DNA from: Actinobacillus suis ATCC 33415
GTDB taxonomy: Bacteria; Pseudomonadota; Gammaproteobacteria; Enterobacterales; Pasteurellaceae
Length of the DNA: 64,000 nucleotides
Direction of reading: 5' to 3'
Assembly (NCBI RefSeq): GCF_000739435.1
Contig: NZ_CP009159.1
Coordinates: forward strand, 1,736,001-1,800,000
The notes under the pieces are model-generated. The model worked only from the letters and a program-made list of their open reading frames with translations, was not told the origin of the DNA and made no database searches. Positions 1 through 9,981 of this stretch are shown in pieces. Both the position numbers and the translations under genes were made by a program. Position 1 is the first letter of the stretch, and each line of letters opens with the position of its first letter.

Positions 1-783
1 CTCTTGCACCAATAAATAGTCCGGCGCAATACAAGTTTGTCCGCTATTAAACACCTTGCCGAATAAAATACGTTCCGCTGCTAATTTCAGATCTGCTGTT
101 TCATCCACGATACAAGGGCTTTTCCCGCCTAATTCCAGCGTTACCGGCGTTAAATGTTTTGCCGCCGCCGCCATCACGATTTTCCCAACCGGCACACTAC
201 CGGTAAAGAAAATATAGTCGAATTTCTCGGTCAATAGCTGTTGGTTTACCGCAACATCGCCTTCCACTACGGTGAAGTAATTCGGTTCGAAGTATTCCGC
301 AACTAATTTAGCCAAAAGTGCTGAAGAATGTACGGTAAATTCCGAAGGTTTTAGGATAATCGTATTACCTGCCGCCATCGCACCGATAATCGGCGAAATC
401 GAAAGCTGTATTGGGTAATTCCACGGTGAAATATTTAAAAACACACCATACGGCTCATAAATAATTTGTGCGTCCACTTTTGCGCCCATCACCATTTCAG
501 TAATTTCTGACTGCCCTGCCGATTTTGGTTTCGCCAACTCATCCAAGTTTTCTAACATAAAATCGATCTCATGCACGAGCATATCGATTTCGGTTAAACG
601 GGCTTCCGATTCCGGTTTATTTAGGTCGTTAAAAAGCGCCGTTAAAATTGCCTGATCATTTTCAATTAACATCGCTTTTAAGCGCTGTAATTGCGCTTTG
701 CGAAACGCTAACGGCTTGGTTGCGTTACTATTAAAAAAATCTCGTTGCGCTTGCACGAGATTTGCAATTTGTTGTTGATTCAT
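1..783 (-). CDS. Aldehyde dehydrogenase, class 3-like (partial, N-terminal 261 residues)
   Basis: The reading frame starts at the ATG at 783 behind a GGGAGGGAAT-type Shine-Dalgarno and stays open to the left edge, so the C-terminal part is missing. NAD(P)-dependent aldehyde dehydrogenases oxidise aldehydes to carboxylates in the cytosol. Visible family marks are NISPWNYP (cofactor site), FTGSVPVGK (Rossmann turn), ELGGKSP with the general-base Glu near residue 217, and the catalytic Cys near residue 251 in GQTCIAPDY. The short N-terminus and the APDYLLV context fit the class 3 / coniferyl aldehyde dehydrogenase branch. It is divergent from an AraC regulator at 884, a likely controller. Substrate unknown. 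Confidence 0.93.
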   Translation of the reverse strand, partial: MNQQQIANLVQAQRDFFNSNATKPLAFRKAQLQRLKAMLIENDQAILTALFNDLNKPESEARLTEIDMLVHEIDFMLENLDELAKPKSAGQSEITEMVMGAKVDAQIIYEPYGVFLNISPWNYPIQLSISPIIGAMAAGNTIILKPSEFTVHSSALLAKLVAEYFEPNYFTVVEGDVAVNQQLLTEKFDYIFFTGSVPVGKIVMAAAAKHLTPVTLELGGKSPCIVDETADLKLAAERILFGKVFNSGQTCIAPDYLLVQE

Positions 784-883
784 TTTTATTCCCTCCCTAT
801 TGGTTACGGATGGCTACATTATAGAAATCTGCTAATTTTAGTGTTAGCATAAACCACCAAAGTTTTTGCACAATTCTATAAAA

Positions 884-1750
884 ATGAAATTACTCGAAAA
901 AGTTAAACCATTAATTGACCCTCAAAAATTTCATCATACTTTTGAAACATTGCTGCCTGATTTTCATATTTTTCACACCAATAAAACCGGCGGAGATGTA
1001 ATTCAAATTGAAAAATCCGGCTTCTCAGTCGTATTGCAAGGTTCAAAAGAAGTGCAAATCGGTGAATATCATTACCAATATCGGGCAGGTGATTTTGCTT
1101 GCTATGCGGTAGATATGCCTATTCTCGCGCATTATCAGGCAACACCAGAACAGCCTTATATTGATTTACGCTTTTACCTGCCGCCGGAGCAACTTCAGCA
1201 ATTAACCGAAGCTTTACTTAGCCAAGATTATGCTTTTCCTTCTTTTTCGGGCAAAAAACCGCTCAGTCAGCTCTCTCCTGCTTTGGAAGACGCTTTATGC
1301 CGTTTAATTGATTTACACAATTCACCAAATGACATACCGATTCTCTATCCGTTATTACAACAAGAAATCATCTATCGTTTACTGTGTAGTGAACAGGGAG
1401 GATTATTACGAAAAATTGCGACCCAAGGCTCAAATACCCAGCGAGTAGCAAGTGCGGTTGAATGGCTGAATCAGCATTATAACCAGCCGTTTAATGTAGA
1501 AGAATTAAGTACGAGCATCGGTATGTCCAGTTCCGGTTTTTATGCACATTTTCGCCAGCTTACGGGTATGAGCCCGTTGCAATATCAAAAGAATCTGCGC
1601 TTAGCACAAGCACATCGCTTACTGAAAACCGGTACGAAGACCATTTCTGAAATTGCCTATCAGGTAGGTTATGACAGCCTACCGCAATTCAGCCGTGAAT
1701 ATAAACGAGCATTCGGCAAAACCGCGAGAGAAAGCCTTAAGGCAGGCTAA
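884..1750 (+). CDS. AraC-family transcriptional regulator
   Basis: 288 residues. The frame extends upstream to a TTG at 866, but the ATG at 884 is the better start; neither has a strong ribosome site. The N-terminal half looks like the AraC_N cupin-type domain (AraC_N/PF06719 group). The C-terminal ~100 residues carry two helix-turn-helix units, with the segments VEELSTSIGMSSSGFYAHFRQ and ISEIAYQVGYDSLPQFSREYK, the second being the usual AraC signature. It is divergent from the aldehyde dehydrogenase at 783 and close in sequence to the regulator at 26714. Effector unknown; control of the dehydrogenase is inferred from position only. Confidence 0.9.
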   Translation: MKLLEKVKPLIDPQKFHHTFETLLPDFHIFHTNKTGGDVIQIEKSGFSVVLQGSKEVQIGEYHYQYRAGDFACYAVDMPILAHYQATPEQPYIDLRFYLPPEQLQQLTEALLSQDYAFPSFSGKKPLSQLSPALEDALCRLIDLHNSPNDIPILYPLLQQEIIYRLLCSEQGGLLRKIATQGSNTQRVASAVEWLNQHYNQPFNVEELSTSIGMSSSGFYAHFRQLTGMSPLQYQKNLRLAQAHRLLKTGTKTISEIAYQVGYDSLPQFSREYKRAFGKTARESLKAG

Positions 1751-1793
1751 TACAAGCGGTCGAATTTACTGATTTTTTTGCAAATCGCTAAAA

Positions 1794-1825
1794 GAAAACC
1801 CGGCCAAAGCCGGGTTTTCTGATTA
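1794..1825 (+). terminator. Rho-independent terminator, probably bidirectional
   Basis: Arms 1794-1804 (GAAAACCCGGC) and 1809-1819 (GCCGGGTTTTC) form an 11-bp stem with flanking T and A runs. It lies between the convergent AraC gene and the S6 autotransporter gene and can serve both. Confidence 0.8.
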
Positions 1826-1831
1826 GAGACG

Positions 1832-4800
1832 TTAGAAACTATAATTCAAACTTGCCGATACCTCACGGTTACGCTCATTACCGAAACGTTTCTTAAAGTC
1901 TGTTTGTAGAGAGACATTTGGTATCATCTGCCATTGTAAACGAGTATGACTTTCCGCATGCGGTTGACTTAAAGCAGTGAACGCAGTCTCATTGATGTTC
2001 AACTTCGCTTTTTCCGTAGGCTTATAATAATCGACACTGGTACTAAAGGTGACATTATTTGTCCCTACACTCAACGTGATACCGGTCCCTACCTCTTGAG
2101 AAAGCCCTGTTGAAGACAACTGATTTCCGTGCATATCACGATGAGCAGCCATACGATTACTCTCTAAGTTATACATAACTTTTGGCATTAACCCTAATTC
2201 AAAGTCTTGTTTATCCCACATAATAAAACGATAGCCCAAAGCGGTATTTACCGAAATACCTTTACTATGATAGTCGTCTCGGAATCCCTCACTTTTCACT
2301 TGGTGCTTATCCCAATGATAAACGGCACTACTACTAAATTGAACGCCTTCATCTTGAGCATATTGTGCAAAAAACCCAGCATTTAATACGGTAGATTTTC
2401 CGGTCGATTTATAAACGGTATAAGTTGGGTCAACCGATAACGTTTGTTTCTCTGCCCCTAATAACACACCGGTACGCCAATTTCGCGCAGTAAATAGATT
2501 CGCACCGATATTAATACCTGTTGAATTAGATTTCACCTCAAGTTGTTGACTTGCTTCAACATTGGATTTTGCTTGTTCACCGAAAGCACTCAACCAAACA
2601 CTTTGACCGTTATTATTCTCCATAAACTCGTTCAGTTTATGTTTAGGATCTAGTTGTGCTAAGTATGCGCCAACTTCGGAACGTAAAATACGTTGTGTCG
2701 GCTCCGGCTGCATAACCGGCAATTCTGCCGTAGCTTTTTCCGCTACAGTCACGCTATCCCCTTTAGCTTGGGTAGCCGGTGTTGCAGCTGTCGGTTTATC
2801 TGCTGTAACACTCGTACCTTTCGACTGAATAACCGGAGTGGTGGCAGTCTGCTTATCCGCTGTGACACTTGTGCCTTTCGACTGAACGATTGGCATTGCT
2901 GTTTGATCTGCCGTTACGCTCAAACCTTTTGATTGAATAGCGGCTGAAGCTGTCGCCGTTGGTTTAAGCACTGTAACTCCCGAACCTTTAGACTGAACAA
3001 CCGGTGTTGCCGCTATCGGTTTATCTACTGTAACTCCTGTGCCTTTCGACTGAATAACCGGTGTCGCTGCTGTCGGTTTATCTGCTGTAACCCCTGTGCC
3101 TTTCGACTGAATAACCGGTGTTGCAGCTGTCGATTTATCCGCCGTAACACCTGTGCCTTTCGACTGAATAACCGGTGTTGCCGCTGTCGGCTTATCTGCT
3201 GTAACCCCTGTGCCTTTCGACTGAACAATCGGTGTTGCCGCTGTCGGTTTATCTGCTGTAACCCCTGTGCCTTTCGACTGAAGAAGCGGAGTTGCTGCCA
3301 TTGGTTTATTTGCTATTACACCTGCGCCGTTCTGTTTAGGGATCACGCTGGTTAACAACCAATTAGCCTCGCTGCCTTGCATTTGTTTTAATAAAACATA
3401 CTCAAATGCACCGGCGGTATAACGCTGATCTAAATTAAACTGCGCCTCAGACTGACCTTTAATATTAATTAAGTTGATCCCAACTGGCGTCAAAGCCCCT
3501 TTCCCGTTGAAATTACGTACTGAGAGAGTTGATTGCCCCTTAGCATCACCGTTAATCATTAATTTATCAGTCGCCGAATTGTCGTCATATAATGTGGTAT
3601 CAAACACTAGACGGCTACCTCGTTCGCCCACATAGTTACCACCAACACGTAATCTATCTTCAACAGACGTACCCGTTTGGCTATTCAAATAAACCAAGCC
3701 TTTATTTACAAGATTTCCAGCAATTTCGACCGCTTGTTGTGCCATATAAAACACGCCTTGCGGATTCACTTGTAATGTTCCGGCAAGATTCTTGGTTGCA
3801 AGCGAGCCTGTATCAATCGTCGTTAAACCGGTGTATGACATATCTTGCTTAAATGTCGCAGCCGCCGAACCTGTTTTTAATAGGTTTCCGGCGCCAATCA
3901 AATTAAAATTAACTTGCTCAGTACTATTGAAATCTAATTGTAATGTGGCGTCTTTTTGTGCCGAAATCGATTTTGCATTTGCAACTGTCGCTGTATTCGC
4001 TAATGCTAATGTGCCGTTCTCCACTCGATAATCACCGCTGAAGGTATTATTCGTATTAGCAAAACGTAATACTCCTGCACCGGCTTTCACGAATGTACCT
4101 GCTCCGCTACGTTTCGGGTCAAGCGTGATTTGTTCATCTTTTGCAAGATCAAAAATAAATTCGCCCGCTTGTGCATTCAATTCCGAAGCCAGTACAGGCA
4201 TTGCTTGAGCGCCACGTAATGTCAGCTTACCGCTTGCCGATGTTTGGTTAATTGAACCAGTAAAATCTCTGTTGTCACCGGCAAGAATCAATGATTTATT
4301 TTGCGAATGCACAAAGCCATGATTTCTCGCATTGGTATTTTGAGTAAAGCCGGCATTCACTATTTGTCCGTCTACGCCATCAATTTCAAGTAACTTATGC
4401 GCTAAGCTAAATTTGCCGTAGAACTTACTGATATCTCCGGTTAATGCAATTGGAATATGCCCCGCAATTTGCGTCACCGCATTTTTCTCACCGGCAAGAT
4501 TGCCGCTGAAAGTCACCTTCGTACCAAAGCCACCGTTGCTATTACGTAAACTGCTGTTGCCAATGAAAGTAATATTGTTATTGAAATTACTTGCTCCGCC
4601 ACCACCGTTCCATGCCCAGTGAGATACGCCGATTGAGCTATTATTTAAAATCACCTCTTTCTTCGCCGTACCTTTTGCATTTGAATAATCACGCAAATCC
4701 AATACTGAACCATTGGTTAATTCAAGTGTACCTTGAGCATCAAAGAAGCCGGCTGCTTGACTATTTGCCGAGGCACTTGCTGCATTTAATACTAATTTAC

Positions 4801-7800
4801 CCGCGGTTTTACTACTATCAACGACTTTGCTATTTAAGACTAAATCCGCATTTTGTAACGTAAGCGTGTTGCCGTTAAAGTCAAAATTTTTCACATAGAA
4901 CGAGCGTTCTTTTTTCGCTGCGCTTGCAGTTTTTGCAACATCATTGAAATCAATTAACTGATTGTTTTTAGCTAACGTTAAGCTATTTAATGTTGCAATC
5001 CCCTTAACAGTTGAAAGCAATGACGTACGAGAGCCATTCGTATTCAATACGACATTACCCGCAGATTGAGCACCGGTATTTAAGATCGCATCATTATTAA
5101 CCGTAATCTGAGTATCAGCTCCAACCGCTTGTGCGTGCTCAAGGCTTAACATTCCTTGGTTAATATCCACATTCGTTAAATCCGATCCATTTGTCGCTAG
5201 GCGTAAATTGCCCTCTCCGGCTTTAACTAAATGAAGCTTACCGCTCAGTGCCGCCGAAAGCGTTTTAGTAAGATGTTCAAACGAACCGAATGGTGCGACT
5301 TTTTCACCAGATGTAGTCGTAAGTTCTAGCTTACGAACAGTATCTGTCGTATTTTTAATCGCCGCAGAAGCATCATTCTGCCCTAACTCAACGCTAGTGT
5401 TTGCATTTAACTTAAGCAAACCGTTTCTTAACAGATTTAATGTATTGCCTGTACCTAATGCTGCATCATGAGTGATATTTAAAGTGATATCGCCTATCGC
5501 TTTATCACGATGACCTTGAACGGTAATATTGCCTTTAAAATCATTTGCTTGCGTTAAAGTAATTTCACCGCCCCAATAGCCTTGCCCATCAACAGTCAGA
5601 TTCTGATTGCCACTGAGCTTTGTATCTAACACTAACTCACCTTCACCGCCAAAGCGATAACCGCTTTTAGTTGCATCCAGCTTCGTGAGGGTAACTTTCT
5701 CTCCTTCTTTAACACCAATAGCTACACGCTCATAATTGGCTAAAGGAGTTAAATCACTCTTCTGATTAACTAACAATACCCCTTCGGTTTCATTACCTTG
5801 GCTGATATTTTTCATCAGGTTCGCATTTGCCATTGCGGCATAGCCTAATGAAATACGTGCGCGACCTAATGAATCTTCGAATTGCGTATCTAACTCAACA
5901 TTACCGACCGTTACCGTACCGTTAAAATCTGGGTTGTGCGAAGCAATAACCACTTTACCTGTTTGTTTTGCATTACCAATCGCCAATGATGCATCTTGTT
6001 TCAGATTACCTAAAACCGTTACCGTACCCTTTGCACCACCTAAGCGAAGCTGATCATTGTTGAGCGTTTTATTAGTTTCACCGAGTTCAAGAGTGGTTGT
6101 TGAGCCTAAATATAAATTCGGTTTCGCATTAAAGGCACTAATGTAATCGGCTAACTTACCCGAAAATGCCAATACACCCCGCGTATCGTTAGCAATCACA
6201 TTTAAAATCTCACTGACCTTATTAGTATTGCCCATTGCATTTAGCACACCAGCTTCCGACATTGGCCAAACACCTGCAGTGTTACCTAAACTTTTAATAT
6301 CGGCAACATCTGCTTGCCCTTCTTCAATACGTGCTTGATTAAAGCTATTTTTGCCGTTTAATGCCGCTGTACCTTTGCCATATTTAGTAAAAGTACCTCC
6401 AGTAACATCAGCGTTAATTGTGGTGGTAAAGTCTTTCTCTACTTCTGACGTCAGTTGAGCGCCTTGAGCTAGAGTTACTGTACCGTTTAGTACCGCACCT
6501 TCTTGTAAACCTTGTTGTGGCTGTTTAGGATCTAAACTGCCAACTACGGTATCTACCGCTAAAATGGCATTGTTTTGTACATTGAATGCAGCTTCCGCTT
6601 TCGCTTTGCGCGCAACGGTAAATTTCGTGCCATCCGCTATCTCAACTTTACCAGCTTTAAAGCTAGCCGATTGAAAGTCCGTATCATCAACATAATTTGC
6701 TGCGTGCGGTGTATAGTAATTTCCAAGCACAATTTGACCACTTGTTAGATTAAAATTGCCCTTAATCTCCGAATTACCTTTTAAACGCCATTCCGAATTT
6801 TTTGTTTTCGGTGCGTACGTCACATTTAGCGTACCACCATTTTTATCGTTAAACGCACCTAAGAAAGTACGCGTGCCGTTGTGCGGCGCAAAGCTGAAGG
6901 TGCTTGCTTTATTCGCATTATTATTGGTAATGGTCGCACCGGTATCCAAATGGTAAATATCATTCCATTCCGGAGAAGTCCCGTTTAAATCTAAAATACC
7001 ACCACGTGTACCAAAGGCAAATCCAACCGTATTCGTTTGATCTTTATCTTGCGTAATTTTTAACTGGTTCTTATCTTTTAACACCACCGTTCCACGTCCG
7101 GAAGCTAAACGAATATGACTTGCCGCATAACCGTTTTGGCGCTCAAGATAAGTAGTACCGTCACCGATATTTAATTCCGCTTCATTATTGCTACTGCCTT
7201 GTACACGGAACGTACCTTCACCGATTTTTCGCCACGTATCACCGGCTTGACCAGTCAACGTACTGGTGAGAGTTGCACCTTTATTTACAATATAACCGGC
7301 ACTGTTTAAGCGCCCGTTACCGCCAAGGATAAAGTTTTGATTAAAGGTTAGCGAGCCGGCACCCATATTAATATCAGCACCGTCAGTCACATTGATCGTA
7401 CCGCCTTGGCCGCCAAAAATAAGATCTTTACTTTTTGCCCAAATCGCTTGTGTTTCCGCATCGGTCGCTTTTTCCGGTACTGTTGCTAAACTGTGATAAG
7501 TCACTTCTTTACCATCAACGGTTAATTTACCCTCGCCCGTTGTCGTATCTTGCTTTTGCCAAGTAATAGATGAAGTTGTGCTTGTGGTGTTAATCGGTGC
7601 ATCAATGTAACTTGCAATGCGTTTTTCCGTCCATTCCGGTGCCGAGCGCAGATAAGAATCTTTTGCGTAACCCTCACCACCGCCACCGGCTTGGTTTGCA
7701 GCGATCAGCCACCATTTTTGCTTTGCTTCATCCCACCAATAAACAGGACTACCACTGTCTCCACCTTTAGTACCAATATCTAATGCTGTTTTAGCAGCAT

Positions 7801-8554
7801 TAGTGATCGCCAAGGTATAAGTCATTCGTTCGCCATAAATTGAATGCCAAAGAATTTGGTTTAAACCGCCTGAAAGCCAGCCGTAACAGCCGTCCGCTTC
7901 ACCACAACCGGCAGCTGCGGTAGAGCCGTCAACGGCTTTAACTTGCACCCCACCACCGGCACGAGCCAATAGCGCACCACGTCCTAATGCTTTTCCAAGT
8001 AATGCTTTAGTTTCACTGCTTGACAACATTTCTGTCGGGGCAACTTCCGTCACCACAGAACGATAACGGGTAAATTTATAGTCGAACCCCGGCGTCTCGT
8101 TATCCACTGCACGTTTTGTCGTTTCACCTAACTTATAGTAATTTTCGTTTTTATCGGAGCCATTAAATAAAGTACCGTCATTATGAATATAAAAACGGCG
8201 AGCCCAAGTCAGATTATCCGTATAAGGAACGTGAGCAACAGAGATCCCGTAGCTTGGATTGAAAACGGTAGAATAACCGCCGTTATAGGAAGTCATTTTG
8301 CCGGTATCGCTATCATTGGTTGCACTAAAATCGGGCATATGTGCCACCGTACCGGAAAGGGTTCCGTCCGTTTTATATACAGGAACATTAGTTGCCCCCG
8401 GTTGGAACACACCACGGTTTTCCGCAAAATCACGATAAGTTTGCACATCAATATCATGGCGCATTACGCCGGCATTTATGCCTTGAGAGGCAAGTGTAGA
8501 TAAGACCAAAATGGAAATTTTTGATTTCCTAAATTTAGATTGAATAAGTTGCAT
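1832..8554 (-). CDS. S6-family (IgA protease-like) serine protease autotransporter
   Basis: 2240 residues from the ATG at 8554, which has an AGAGAAG ribosome site; the frame continues to a non-preferred start at 8656. An N-terminal signal peptide ends near ASQGINAG. The peptidase S6 domain shows His about 108 (ISVAHV), Asp about 158 (PGFDYKF) and Ser about 267 in GGDSGSPVYWWD. A long beta-helical passenger follows, with repeated leader/strand motifs such as GxGxLxLxxAN. Residues about 1745-1945 are ten imperfect 19-residue repeats, then a C-terminal beta-barrel of about 270 residues ending in SLNYSF (terminal Phe). Such proteins are exported through their own barrel and cleave host or bacterial surface proteins. 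Substrate unknown. Flanked by hairpins on both sides, so probably monocistronic. Confidence 0.93.
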   Translation of the reverse strand: MQLIQSKFRKSKISILVLSTLASQGINAGVMRHDIDVQTYRDFAENRGVFQPGATNVPVYKTDGTLSGTVAHMPDFSATNDSDTGKMTSYNGGYSTVFNPSYGISVAHVPYTDNLTWARRFYIHNDGTLFNGSDKNENYYKLGETTKRAVDNETPGFDYKFTRYRSVVTEVAPTEMLSSSETKALLGKALGRGALLARAGGGVQVKAVDGSTAAAGCGEADGCYGWLSGGLNQILWHSIYGERMTYTLAITNAAKTALDIGTKGGDSGSPVYWWDEAKQKWWLIAANQAGGGGEGYAKDSYLRSAPEWTEKRIASYIDAPINTTSTTSSITWQKQDTTTGEGKLTVDGKEVTYHSLATVPEKATDAETQAIWAKSKDLIFGGQGGTINVTDGADINMGAGSLTFNQNFILGGNGRLNSAGYIVNKGATLTSTLTGQAGDTWRKIGEGTFRVQGSSNNEAELNIGDGTTYLERQNGYAASHIRLASGRGTVVLKDKNQLKITQDKDQTNTVGFAFGTRGGILDLNGTSPEWNDIYHLDTGATITNNNANKASTFSFAPHNGTRTFLGAFNDKNGGTLNVTYAPKTKNSEWRLKGNSEIKGNFNLTSGQIVLGNYYTPHAANYVDDTDFQSASFKAGKVEIADGTKFTVARKAKAEAAFNVQNNAILAVDTVVGSLDPKQPQQGLQEGAVLNGTVTLAQGAQLTSEVEKDFTTTINADVTGGTFTKYGKGTAALNGKNSFNQARIEEGQADVADIKSLGNTAGVWPMSEAGVLNAMGNTNKVSEILNVIANDTRGVLAFSGKLADYISAFNAKPNLYLGSTTTLELGETNKTLNNDQLRLGGAKGTVTVLGNLKQDASLAIGNAKQTGKVVIASHNPDFNGTVTVGNVELDTQFEDSLGRARISLGYAAMANANLMKNISQGNETEGVLLVNQKSDLTPLANYERVAIGVKEGEKVTLTKLDATKSGYRFGGEGELVLDTKLSGNQNLTVDGQGYWGGEITLTQANDFKGNITVQGHRDKAIGDITLNITHDAALGTGNTLNLLRNGLLKLNANTSVELGQNDASAAIKNTTDTVRKLELTTTSGEKVAPFGSFEHLTKTLSAALSGKLHLVKAGEGNLRLATNGSDLTNVDINQGMLSLEHAQAVGADTQITVNNDAILNTGAQSAGNVVLNTNGSRTSLLSTVKGIATLNSLTLAKNNQLIDFNDVAKTASAAKKERSFYVKNFDFNGNTLTLQNADLVLNSKVVDSSKTAGKLVLNAASASANSQAAGFFDAQGTLELTNGSVLDLRDYSNAKGTAKKEVILNNSSIGVSHWAWNGGGGASNFNNNITFIGNSSLRNSNGGFGTKVTFSGNLAGEKNAVTQIAGHIPIALTGDISKFYGKFSLAHKLLEIDGVDGQIVNAGFTQNTNARNHGFVHSQNKSLILAGDNRDFTGSINQTSASGKLTLRGAQAMPVLASELNAQAGEFIFDLAKDEQITLDPKRSGAGTFVKAGAGVLRFANTNNTFSGDYRVENGTLALANTATVANAKSISAQKDATLQLDFNSTEQVNFNLIGAGNLLKTGSAAATFKQDMSYTGLTTIDTGSLATKNLAGTLQVNPQGVFYMAQQAVEIAGNLVNKGLVYLNSQTGTSVEDRLRVGGNYVGERGSRLVFDTTLYDDNSATDKLMINGDAKGQSTLSVRNFNGKGALTPVGINLINIKGQSEAQFNLDQRYTAGAFEYVLLKQMQGSEANWLLTSVIPKQNGAGVIANKPMAATPLLQSKGTGVTADKPTAATPIVQSKGTGVTADKPTAATPVIQSKGTGVTADKSTAATPVIQSKGTGVTADKPTAATPVIQSKGTGVTVDKPIAATPVVQSKGSGVTVLKPTATASAAIQSKGLSVTADQTAMPIVQSKGTSVTADKQTATTPVIQSKGTSVTADKPTAATPATQAKGDSVTVAEKATAELPVMQPEPTQRILRSEVGAYLAQLDPKHKLNEFMENNNGQSVWLSAFGEQAKSNVEASQQLEVKSNSTGINIGANLFTARNWRTGVLLGAEKQTLSVDPTYTVYKSTGKSTVLNAGFFAQYAQDEGVQFSSSAVYHWDKHQVKSEGFRDDYHSKGISVNTALGYRFIMWDKQDFELGLMPKVMYNLESNRMAAHRDMHGNQLSSTGLSQEVGTGITLSVGTNNVTFSTSVDYYKPTEKAKLNINETAFTALSQPHAESHTRLQWQMIPNVSLQTDFKKRFGNERNREVSASLNYSF
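2735..3330 (-). repeat. 57-bp coding minisatellite, about ten units
   Basis: Within the S6 autotransporter, ten copies of a unit reading approximately QSKGTGVTADKPTAATPVI (19 residues) are arranged head to tail. Units two to five are nearly identical. The last units diverge, and one is 17 residues long. The unit length is a multiple of three, so copy-number change keeps the frame. The repeat sits between the passenger and the translocator domain. Confidence 0.9.
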
Positions 8555-8791
8555 TAGACTTCTCTTGTAATTGTAATTGATGAACAATTTCAGTACGTTT
8601 TTCATACACAAATTGTTAGCAAATTGTAATATTTCTAATATATGAAAGCTATTCACCTGTTTAGCAAGTCAACAAAAAAAGCACTCATAAAACTGAGTTT
8701 TACAACAAAATCTACTTTATTTATAAAGAGTTACATCATCCTTAAAGCCAACATAAAGTACTGTAAATAAAATGTTATTTTCAGATAAAAC

Positions 8792-8840
8792 AACAAGCGG
8801 TCAAAATTCGCAAAATTTTTACGAAATTTGACCGCTTGTT
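8792..8840. terminator. Inverted uptake-sequence pair acting as terminator
   Basis: AACAAGCGGTCAAA at 8792 and its inverse ending at 8840 form a long stem around an AT-rich loop. Both arms contain the Apl-type USS core ACAAGCGGT. The hairpin lies downstream of the MBL hydrolase gene (minus strand) and upstream of the S6 autotransporter. The remaining 8555-8791 stretch is AT-rich, with no gene that I can support. Confidence 0.7.
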
Positions 8841-8860
8841 AAATGGACGTATATATAAAA

Positions 8861-9709
8861 TTAGTATTTAAGCGTTTCGCCTTCAGTTGGCACTGCAACT
8901 TGTTTTAAGCCTTTTGCTTTCACAAATTCACGCATATCTTTAGTGCTTACCGTTGCATGGTTTACAGCGTCCATATGCACAGTGATGATGTCTGCTTTTG
9001 GTGCAACTTTACGCATTTTCGCTACATCTTCGGTACTCATAATAATCCCACCTTTTGGCTCGATCATACGAGCATCGCCTGTGTTCATCACGATCACTTC
9101 AGGTTTGAAATCTGCAATTGCATTGTCCACAGATTGATTCCAAATCGTGTCGCCCACAACATAAGTAGTTTTCTCGCCTTTTGCTTCCATCACAAAGCCC
9201 ATCGCATCACCTAACATTTCCGCTAACATTGGGTTTGCGTACATTGCGTCTGTACCGTGCTGACCGCCTTTAACACGTGTTAATTTCACGCCGTTAAATT
9301 CAGTGTGGTTGCCCACTACACGCACATCTTTAAAACCTTGACCACGAATGATTTTTGCATCGTCCGCATTTTGTACGAAAATCGGTAAATCTTTTGGTAA
9401 TTTCTCTTGTGCCGCTTTATCCCAGTGATCATCGTGAGTATGAGTAACGATTACCGCTTGCACACCTTTAATCACATCTTCCGCTGATTGTTTCATATCA
9501 ATCAATGGATTACGTTTTTCAAAGTTCACTGTGCCAGCAAAACCTTCATAAGCACCTTTCGTTGCTAAATATGGATCAACTAAGAATGTTGTGCCTGCGT
9601 AATTGATTTTCGCTGTTGCGTTACGAACGTGTTGATATTCCATTGCTGATGCTGAGTTTGCTACTAATAAACCTAATGTTAATGCTGATAAAGTTGCTTT
9701 AAGTTTCAT
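8861..9709 (-). CDS. Exported metallo-beta-lactamase-fold hydrolase (UlaG-like)
   Basis: 282 residues starting with a signal peptide (hydrophobic core LSALTLGLLVANSASA, cleavage near residue 22), so it is predicted periplasmic. The metal-binding motif H90-T-H92-D-D94-H95 of the MBL superfamily is intact. Later ligands are visible as GGQHGTD, VVGDTIW and ITVHMDAVNH. The compact architecture matches the UlaG-like 'metal-dependent hydrolase' group rather than antibiotic-hydrolysing enzymes. Substrate unknown. A secretion signal is unusual for UlaG itself, which is cytosolic. It has its own downstream hairpin and appears to be monocistronic. Confidence 0.85.
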   Translation of the reverse strand: MKLKATLSALTLGLLVANSASAMEYQHVRNATAKINYAGTTFLVDPYLATKGAYEGFAGTVNFEKRNPLIDMKQSAEDVIKGVQAVIVTHTHDDHWDKAAQEKLPKDLPIFVQNADDAKIIRGQGFKDVRVVGNHTEFNGVKLTRVKGGQHGTDAMYANPMLAEMLGDAMGFVMEAKGEKTTYVVGDTIWNQSVDNAIADFKPEVIVMNTGDARMIEPKGGIIMSTEDVAKMRKVAPKADIITVHMDAVNHATVSTKDMREFVKAKGLKQVAVPTEGETLKY

Positions 9710-9981
9710 ATTGTATCCTTTGTAAAATTTTTCCGAAAAACGACCGCTTGTTGCGGTGTGGGGATATTATGCAGATTTCCCCAAAACAAAAACATTGACT
9801 TATTTGCCACAAAACAAAAGATTCGGGTCAAGTTTAATTGGGGGATAAAATGGCTAAAATCCACCGCACTTTTGATTTCATTTATAAATGAAACTTTTGG
9901 CAATTTCTTAAAAAGTTTAAAGTATAATTGAAACCTTTTAAAATTATCACTATAGTATCAATTATAAATTAAGGGAGAGTT

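Noticed and set aside
2735..3330. Regular repeats that could suggest a CRISPR array
   Set aside because: The units are contiguous, 57 bp, coding in frame within a large protein, and have no unique spacers; no cas genes are present.
2693..4863. Several open frames on the opposite strand of the S6 autotransporter gene
   Set aside because: They lack ribosome sites, have low-quality codon use and lie wholly inside a well-supported gene; they are antisense shadows.
9706..9903. A 65-codon minus-strand frame just upstream of the MBL hydrolase gene
   Set aside because: It overlaps the hydrolase start and the AT-rich leader, lacks a ribosome site and has no recognisable product.
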